Assembly: GCA_963921825.1 (NCBI GenBank)
Contig: OY997594.1
Location: 65,085,675-65,149,674, forward strand
DNA: 64,000 nt
From: Erodium maritimum
Lineage: Eukaryota; Streptophyta; Magnoliopsida; Geraniales; Geraniaceae
Direction of reading: 5' to 3'
In this document: piece by piece, positions 56,423 through 64,000 of the stretch
How positions within the stretch are numbered: the first letter of the stretch is position 1
How the letters are laid out: each line of letters starts with the position of its first letter
The notes under the pieces: generated by a model
Databases searched by the model: none
Told to the model about the DNA's origin: nothing
What the model saw: the letters and a program-made list of their open reading frames with translations, nothing else
Position numbers and translations under genes: made by a program

Positions 56423-57106
56423 TAAATAATTTTTGAAAACATTCGAAGATCATAAAAAGAAATGGGGGCAAAGGAAATTCAAATTAGGAAAGTAATGCAT
56501 AAAAATAAGTAATCCACAGGAAAAAGAAAAGATAAAAAAGGGAAAAGATTTCCAGTTTGAGGAATTGTGGTTGGGCGAGAAATCAATTTCAAGGAAAAAG
56601 AGAAACATGAAAAATGCTAAGATTGAGTTGCTTACAGCTTTCGATTTGAATTATGCATTGTATTTGTAGCTCTATCTTTGTTTTGCTTTGTGATTTAAAG
56701 TGACTCACTGTCCATTCCATTCACTTGTCTTTGAGCTTTTCAAATTTTACTATTTTCATCTCTATTCAATACAAAGTCATTGGTTCTTGACTTAATTTTA
56801 ATACTTTTAATTCTAATCAATTTAAAATTTGTCATCAGTTAAAATAAATCGATAGAAAAAAAAAAGATTTCTAAGAATATGTAAGTTAAACTTTTTTTTG
56901 ATCAGCAAAGCATATATTAAAAAAATCCTCTTGGAGATTGAAGAAATACAAAGTCTGACTACAGACTACAAAAACTACAACCAAGAGCTTGGTACTCAGA
57001 ATACAACCACGAACATGTCGCTCGAAATACAACTACGAACATGACGCTCGGAATACAACCATGAGTATATATAAGTTAAACTTGATGTTGCCGATTGAAT
57101 TCGGAT
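56423..57106. other. AT-rich spacer with reversed LINE-tail debris
   Basis: No gene. A T-rich run at about 56892 followed by GATCAGCAAAGCATATATT looks like the reversed 3' end of another LINE or SINE. After it, ATACAACCACGAACATG-type phrases repeat loosely three times (about 57000-57060). Confidence 0.4.
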
Positions 57107-57231
57107 AACAACTTGGTTGAACTATAGACGATTTCGCAAAACAGACCTAGGGTTCACGTTTCACGGCTGGGTGTGATCGTCTTCGCGACCAAATCACCGG
57201 CTGGTGATCGTGATCTGTGTGCGGGTACCGT

Positions 57232-58923
57232 ATGTTGTTAAACGAGGCAGTTTTGTGGATACATAGATCGGCGCAGAAGGATCGTTCCATGTCGAGGCCT
57301 CGGGACTCCGATTATTACGAGAAATTGGTGGAGGGTGAGGTGGTTAGGGTTCCGAAGGTGGCTTCGATTATCTGCAGATTGGAAGAATCGACAAGGTCTA
57401 CCTCGCCACTCTCGAGCAAACACCAATTACCTTCTGGTTCGGAGAATGAGGGGCGGACCTCCGTTCATCCGAAGGTGGGTTCTGAGATTCGAATATCAGC
57501 TAAAGGCAAGGAGAAGGTTGTGGATCCGAAGTCAGTTGTGGGGAGATTCAAGGACCACTGTAAACTCTTCTTATGCAATTTGCCCCCAGCAACTTCGCGT
57601 TCCAAATTGAAGAAGTGGCTTGAAGAAGTGGCACCGGTCTCTAGGGTCTTTGTCTGTAAAAGAAAGAACAGCGGGGGCAGTTTTTTTGGTTTTGTAACAG
57701 TGAACTCCAAGGAGGAGGCAGACATTCTATTGAAAGCCTATAATGGGTTTATTTGGGAAGGTTACAAGTTGTTCATGTCACTGGCTTGGCCGGAACGTTT
57801 GTCCAAGAGGTTGGGACAACAGGGTAATTCGCCTCCTCGTTCTAACTGGGTTTGGAGACCAAAAGCAGATATGAGGCCGGATCCTCAAGCCAGTTCGTGG
57901 TCGTCCCCAAAAGTCTCAGCAGAACCTCGGAGAATTAGGGGCACAGTATCGCAGTACTTGTCTCCTTGGGTGATAGAGAGCGTCATGGGGATAGCTAAGG
58001 AAGAGTTGTCCTTGAAGGCTTTGCGAGAATTGATTAATGGGGATGAAGCGGATCTCCAATTTCGTTATTTTGGGAATCGAATTTTCCTTTTTTTGTCCTC
58101 AGACAAGGACACGCTATCAACTGTGCTACAATCGAAATGGAGATGGTGCTCCGAGGCTTTCTTAATGTTTGATAGAGCACATAGGTGGTTAAAAAGGGCT
58201 GGAAGTTTTGCCTGGTGGAAAGTGACGGGTGTACCGATCTCTTGCTGGTGCACGAGGACCTTTAAAGACATTGGGAGCTCTTGTGGGTAGTTCCTTTTAG
58301 CCATGAGAGATGAGACTTCGCCAACCTTTGATTGTAACTTCCTTCTGCTGCATTCGACCATTGTGGAGTCATTTGTTACTCGGGTAATGGAGTTGGAAGG
58401 TAGCTGTTTTCAGGTCTCTTTGACGAAAGTGGGTTCGGCCGATGTTAGCGGACTTGACTGCAGTACAGGGTACAAGGACGCGTTAATGGAAAATGTGGCT
58501 AGTCCGATGATGAGGGCCACTGGGAAGGGCAAGGCGGCACTGGTTTTCTCCACGCCGATAAGAAAAGTTTCAGAATCATCCTTCTCGAGCTCACAAGACT
58601 CTTGGCGTGGGCCTCAAGCAACCCGGGCTAGGGTTTCGGCCAAGGAGTTTCTCCAGCCGAGTAAGCCCACCCAGGTGTTCAGGTCTTATGCAGCTCGAAA
58701 AATTCCTGTAGACAAAGAGATAGCTGAGAGAGAACGGAAGTGGAGATTGATTAAGGCCAGTCAGAAGCTTCTAGCAGAACATCCTGAAGCAGCGGATCAA
58801 ATTGAAGCACTTGATTTCGAACTAGGGGACTCAGTGGATCCTGAGTTTCAAGACGACTCGGACGATCTAATCTTTAGTGACGGGAACGAAGTGGGGGATT
58901 CTCTCCCTACTTCCTTGCCTTAG
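57232..58923 (+). pseudogene. LINE ORF1, RRM type, one in-frame stop
   Basis: ORF1 proteins bind LINE RNA. The frame opens at ATG 57232 (57289 is an alternative) and runs to TAG at 58921-58923. It is interrupted by one TAG at 58288-58290 after IGSSCG; the frame downstream (58291 on) continues without shift. An RRM lies at about residues 105-185: CKLFLCNLPPA (RNP2-like) and SFFGFVTV (RNP1-like). The segment around LSPWVIESVMGIAKEELSLK to AGSFAWWKVTGVPISCW is the plant L1 DUF4283-like region. The last part, after the stop, is Ser/Glu-rich. No CCHC knuckle is visible. Confidence 0.82.
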
Positions 58924-58934
58924 TAATCTGTAAT

Positions 58935-61900
58935 ATGGTGAAATTCATCTCCTGGAATGTGAGGGGGATGAATGCCGTCCAAAAGAGACGGTGCATTAGG
59001 GTGGCTTTGTCGAAACAGCACACAGATATGGTTTTGTTTCAGGAAACCAAGAGAGAAGAGATTCAGCCCTATATACTTCGAAGTTGTGGTTTTATGATTG
59101 GTTGGGATTCTGCCTTTATCCCATCGGTAGGCGCAGCTGGAGGGGTTCTACTTGTTTGGAGAACGGTAATATTCTCAGCTATTCATTCTTATAATGTTGA
59201 TAATGCCCTGGTTTGGAAAGGTATGATTATTGCAGAATCCATCCCTGTTACTGTGGTGAATGTGTATGCTCCAACCGAAAGTGGTCCAAGATCGGAGTTG
59301 TGGACGAAGTTGGCAGCGGAGAGTCCGTCCTTTGATTATTATCTGTTGGTGGGGGGTGATTTTAATGTTGTTTGTAGACCGGATGAACGAGCATTCAGTG
59401 AATTCTCTGAGGGGGATAGCGAGGCTTTTAGAGATCTTCTCTTTGAATTAGCCGTCTGTGACTTACCATTGAATGGAAGTAAATTTACTTGGTATGGACC
59501 GGCTTCTAAGGCCGCCCGTTTAGATAGATTTTTAGTGTCTGCAAACCTTCTTGCAGTCTACCCGAGTCTGGTACAAAGAACCTTACATAGGGAGTTATCA
59601 GACCATAAACCGGTGGTGTTAGAGACGCGGTCGGTGAACTGGGGACCGAAGCCTGTGCGTTTTCTAAACGTGTGGACATCTCATCCGGAGTTCTTTCAAT
59701 TTGTTCAGGCTCAATGGGACAATTTTTCTTTTCAGGGATCACCTAGTTATTTATTTTGGAAGAAGCTTAATTGCCTCAGGAAAGCTTTGAGGGGTGGAAT
59801 TCCGAAGTGTTTGGCAGAATTGATAAAGAAGTAGCAGACTTGAACGTGGAGATTGCCTTGTTGGACGCCGTGGTGGAACACCGACCTTTAACTGGGGAAG
59901 AAAGCACTAGGAGATCGTTGAATATGGCTACGTTAATCTCGAAACATAAGGTGTTAGCAAAGATATGGGCTCAAAAAGCCAGATTCAAGTGGTTCAATGA
60001 AGGTGATTAATGTTCAAAATTCTACCATCGTCTGGCCAATTTTAATGCATCCATTAAGAGAATCATGACCATTCAGGTGGGTGACAATTTTTATACCGAG
60101 CCGGAGCAAATTAAAACTCAAGCTGTGCTTCACTTCCGGGAGAGGTTCGCTAGGCCGAGAGAAGTGTTGATCCGAATCCCTGCACTCCAGTTTAAAAGCA
60201 TTTCGGTGCTTCAAGCGGCTGATCTGGAGGCCAGTTTTTCGACTGAGGAGATTTTTCAGTCCTTAATGGAGTGTAGCAATAACAAAGCGCCTGGCCCGGA
60301 CGGTTTCTCAATGCTATTCTTCAAAGCCTGCTGGGATATCATTCAGAAGGATTTGATCAGGTTCGTGAATGAATTTCATTTTGATGGGGTGTTTGGAAAA
60401 GGATTAAGTTCTGCTTTTATGGTCCTTATTCCAAAAACTCCTAGTCCGGAAACTTTCGATGATTTTAGACCTATTAGCCTAATTTCGGGTCCTTATAAAA
60501 TAGTAGCCAAGTTGTTGGCAAACCGATTAAAGAAGGTTCTACCGGACTTAATTGGGGACACCCAGAGCGGTTTCATAGCTGGCAGACAGCTGGTTGATGG
60601 GGTGCTGATTGCTTCTAAAATTATTCATGGTGTCAAGAAATCGAAGAAGGAGACAGTTATATTGAAACTTGATTTCGAAAAGGCGTAGGACAAGGTCAGT
60701 TGGTCTTATTTGCTGGATGTGATGAGTATAATGGGCTTCCCCGAAAAATGGCGTATGTGGATGTCTAGCTGCTTTAGAGCTAATTTATCTGTCTTGATTA
60801 ACGGATCCCCTAGTTCAGATTTTGAAACTGAGAACGGTATTAGGCAGGGATGTCCCCTATCACCTTTCTTGTTTTTATTGGCGGTAGAAGGGCTCAACCA
60901 AATGTTGTTGGACGGCTTAAGGGGAGGTGATTTTAATGGTGTTGCAGTTAGTCACAGTGGGTTAGTGGTGGCCCATCTGCAGTTTGCTGACGATACCATC
61001 CTGTTTATTAAGGGTGAGGAGAGGGGTTTGAGGAATGTGAAATATCTTTTAGACCTGTTTCAGTCTGTTTCAGGTTTAAAGATCAATTTTAACAAGTCCA
61101 AGGCTGTTTTGCTGAATGGGAATGCCTTATCAGAGGAGCTGATTTCTTCTATTTTGGGGTGTGAAGTCTGCGGGCTGCCTTTACCATATTTGGGGTTCCA
61201 ACTGGGTCTATCCCTTAAGAGGCTCAAGTTTTGGGAGCCGGTTTTTGTTCGGGTGAGGAAATATCTGAATGGTTGGAAAGCTAAAACTCTGAATATAGCC
61301 GGCCGGGTGGTTTTACGTAAGTCAACTTTGGCAGCACTTCTAGTTTTTTACATGAGTCTTCTTAAAGCTCCTAGATCGGTGATAGTGAAACTGGAGAGAT
61401 TTCAACGCCGCTTTTTATGGTCTCATAGTGTAGCACGCAGAGTCATTCATAAGGTGAAATGGGACAAGGTGTGTCGGCCTAGGTCGGAGGGCGGTCTGAG
61501 CCTTCGCCGTCTTGAGGAAGTTAACTTGAGCCTTCTGTCTAAATGGTTTTGGAGGTTTGCAGATGATGAGAACTCTCTTTGGAAGCAGATCATATGTGTC
61601 AAATTTAAATGGGACCCGAGTGATTGGGATCTCCTTAGCCTGGACCAGCCGAATGACACATCTCTGTTTGGTCATATTATGAGTTTGGCCAGTGATCCCA
61701 GGTTTCAGACTCTTTTTGGAGGACAAGGAATTCACTGGAAAGTGGGTAATGGAGCAAAGGTGAGATTCTGGGATGATGTTTGGCTTGGGGAAGAAACTTT
61801 CAGGTTCAAATTTCATCAGTTGTTCTTAGTTGCTCGTGATCAAAAGGCAGTGGTAAGAGATTATTGGAGTGATGGGCAATGGGTGTTGGTGTACCGAAGG

Positions 61901-62614
61901 AACCCGTTCGTTCGGGAATTGGGCGAAGAAAGAGCTCTGCAGGAGCTTCTGTGTTCGGTGTACCTGACGGACGGCTTGGATAAAATGGTATGGGTTAAAG
62001 GTCCCCATTTCTCTGTAGGGGCGGTTTATAGGTTAATCACTCCCACCTTTGATAAGGTTAGTTGGGCCTCGGTTCTGTGGGTTAAGGGCCTCCCTCCCAA
62101 ATTCTTCATGTTATTGTGGTTAGCCTTACATTCAGCTATTCCGACCATGACCTTTCTTGAGGAAAGGGGGTGCAGAATCTCTCTGAACGCCATGTTGTGT
62201 CATTTCTGTAAGTCTTGTTTTGAAGACTTAAAGCATCTGTTTCTGCATTGTCAATTCTCTTGGAATTTTTGGGGCCTGTTGCATGATTGGTGGTCCTTAC
62301 CCTGGGCCACGCTGGGTTCCTTTTTGGAGGCGTTCGAAGGTTGGTTCTGGGTGTCCGGCGGGGGGAAGGGCTCGGTTTGGGTGAAACTCTGTTATTTGGC
62401 ATGTTGGTACATCTGGTTGCAACGTAATGCTGTGGTGTTTCGGAGTTCTATTTTGTCAGAGTTGCAGATGTTCACTAATTTTCAGCCTCATGCATTCAGT
62501 CTGTTGAAGTTAGCAGGGGATCTTGTTCCTGAGGTTTCTTTTGAGCAATGGAAGGTGGCACCAGTTTCGTGTCAGCGCAGAAGGCGTGGAAGAGTAGTTG
62601 GTGGGGTTATGTAA
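58935..62614 (+). pseudogene. LINE ORF2 (endonuclease-reverse transcriptase), three lesions
   Basis: ATG at 58935 begins the APE-type endonuclease (MVKFISWNVRGMN, FQETK, GGDFNVV, SDHKPV). A 1-bp deletion near 59790 shifts the frame. TAA at 60008-60010 interrupts EGD-CSKFYH, and TAG at 60686-60688 replaces the Tyr of the DFEKAYDKVSW motif. The RT includes NNKAPGPDGFS, TQSGFIAGRQ, NGIRQGCPLSPFLF and the catalytic LQFADDTILF. A zf-RVT domain follows (LWVKGLPPKFFMLLW to CHFCKSCFEDLKHLF). The frame ends at 62614. Apart from these lesions, all domains are complete. Confidence 0.9.
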
Positions 62615-62722
62615 TTTAATTTATCAGGCTTTCTTTGTAATTTTGTTTCGTTGCAGGTTTCCATCCTGGAACCCAGTTGAATAAAAATCGCTTATCAAAA
62701 AAAAAAACAACTTGGTTGAACT

Positions 62723-64000
62723 CGGATAACAACCTGGACTGTCCTGTAATGGAAATAATAAAAATTCATCAGATAATTTCATTTTTGTAAATGAAACATA
62801 TCATATTGCTAAAACTTGAAAGTTGATTATCACACGTATCCAAATCAAGCATGAATAAGCGGGACACGCAAACTTCAACTTGATATGCATGCATGCATGG
62901 CTACAACAAAAATAATTACATAATAATACCTACATATCAAGTTATGGTTTAATATAGAGTGAAGTGTCCCACAATCAAACCGAACATTATCAATTTGGAC
63001 ATAATATATTATATATTTACCCAAATTTCTTCGTTCTCAACCCTGCGAAGCTAATTTGTTTAGTCATTACAGCTAACCTTATTTCAATATTGTTTTAGTG
63101 AAAAATGTGGTTACTTTTCATGTTGATCTATTCAATGGGAAGTTGTGTCTTACAAATGACGTCGTTGAATTATCGCTCCCTTAGTGTTTACAGGACACAC
63201 CAAAGAATGCTGCACCTTGTGTGAGACACTATGAAGATATAATTCAGTTACTTCTATTTGAGAGATATGACATTCAAATTTGTGTTTCTCAAGTAAATTC
63301 TTTACGGAAAAATACGTTTATATGTGTCTCCCAATTGATACAGAAAGGAAAATAAACATGTCATGTTCAATATGTGTTCAGTATGTTCTAAACATGTTAT
63401 TTGAATTTCAGTTTACAGTTTCAGTAATTCTAAATACTCATTCGTTAATATTTTTAAATATTATCAAATCCAAATCATCTAAATGTTACAAAAAATATAT
63501 AAAAATAAATCATACAATGATGTCGGGTAATTGAACGTTGGCCCTAGCAAGATATGTCCTATCCGTGGTCTTTGTTCATTTATTTTCGAAATTCTCCTTT
63601 ATCCTCTCGTCAAGCTCTATTTCCAATTGCCTTTTCCTTTTCGGCCAACCGAGCTTCAACCTCCTCCTCCATGATTTTGGAGCATTTGCGTATCGTGGAG
63701 GTCTTGGTCTTCTTGTTTAGTACCCCACCCATTCCCCCATTCCTCGGGTGATGCGCAAACTTAAAATGATCAAGTATCTTCTAAGTGTTGGCACTTGTTT
63801 AGGAGACACATAATTCAAATGTTGTGTCTCCGAAGTAGAAAAATGGGAGTATTTGAGTCTCTCATCGGTCTTCGTCTTTTTCTTTGGTGCCCTCCACGCT
63901 CCTTTAGAATAAAGAAAGTCTCCGATAGAATCGAGATGAAAGAAAGCAGGCAATAACATAACAAAATCCTCGTATTGTGATTGCATATTTCAAACTGTTT
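62723..64000. other. AT-rich spacer, no supported gene
   Basis: No gene or repeat family was recognised. A hairpin GGAGACACA-N12-TGTGTCTCC lies at 63802-63831. The minus-strand frame 63986-63717 and plus-strand frames at 63280-63751 have no known motif. Confidence 0.45.

Larger units (their letters stand above)
57124..62705 (+). mobile_element. Full-length plant L1 LINE, 5582 bp
   Basis: A perfect 17-bp target duplication, AACAACTTGGTTGAACT, flanks it (57107-57123 and 62706-62722). The 3' end carries AATAAAAATCGCTTATC and a poly(A) tail of about 9 nt, partly shared with the duplication. Two ORFs, RRM-bearing ORF1 and endonuclease-RT ORF2, lie in the standard L1 order. The intact 5' end is unusual, since most LINE copies are 5' truncated. 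Several point lesions make it inactive. Confidence 0.93.

Noticed and set aside
63538..63986. Overlapping short frames on both strands near the right edge
   Set aside because: There is no recognisable motif, no splice structure, and both strands are open only for short stretches.
1..64000. tRNA or rRNA genes
   Set aside because: No cloverleaf-like A/B box pair or rRNA signature was noticed; the TGGTATCAGAGC-like sites are retrotransposon primer-binding sites, not tRNA genes.

Overview
This window is nuclear DNA of a dicot-like flowering plant. It carries intron-split eukaryotic genes with GT-AG junctions, plant-type Ty1/copia, Ty3/gypsy-like, LINE, Mutator-like and PIF/Harbinger elements, and long AT-rich spacers. 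I see no rRNA, tRNA, CRISPR array, bacterial operon or organellar block. Only three host genes can be supported: the 3' end of an ARGONAUTE gene (167-463, +), a complete 10-exon cytoplasmic poly(A)-binding protein gene (16276-20695, -, 635 aa) and a complete 10-exon pepsin-type aspartic protease gene (22558-26128, -, 490 aa). The last two lie head to tail in a TE-poor island at about 15.9-27.1 kb.

Left arm (1-15.9 kb): the AGO end is followed by a nest. An internally deleted minus-strand copia relic (1567-6551) is split by a 3.05-kb solo LTR with a perfect 5-bp target duplication (2386-5439). Next come a Mutator-like element with 84-bp inverted repeats and a perfect 9-bp target duplication (6639-8089), and a spacer with local tandem duplications (8.1-10.4 kb). 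Then a 748-bp minus-strand poly(A) retroposon (10452-15861, 14-bp duplication) contains a young Ale/Retrofit-type copia (10974-15630) whose gag-pol is broken by one visible in-frame stop.

Middle (27.1-46.2 kb): a concentration of PIF/Harbinger material. It includes an intact trihelix-type ORF1 on the minus strand, a detached ORF1 C-terminal module, and a plus-strand series of DDE transposase pseudogene, small TATA-preceded ORF and second ORF1. Two bounded Harbinger elements follow, with TTA duplications (35066-37004 and 44405-46188). Two more solo LTRs of the type seen on the left (28796-31626 and 40294-43314) interrupt this block. Relics of LINE ORF1 lie on the minus strand.

Right arm (46.2-64 kb): a degraded plus-strand copia (47669-52511), a second minus-strand LINE ORF1 zinc-knuckle fragment, copia LTR/PBS debris, a nearly perfect 496-bp foldback MITE with a 9-bp duplication (55918-56413), and a full-length plant L1 LINE (57124-62705) with an RRM-bearing ORF1, a 17-bp duplication and a poly(A) tail, disabled by several point lesions.

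I found no clear new molecular system. The most unusual items are the three same-orientation solo LTRs that share termini and an internal 17-bp landmark but carry unrelated tandem arrays at the matching position, and the Harbinger block in which transposase, a small ORF and a truncated ORF1 each have their own TATA box. All exon and element boundaries were read by eye. Lineage names rest on remembered family motifs, not on database searches.
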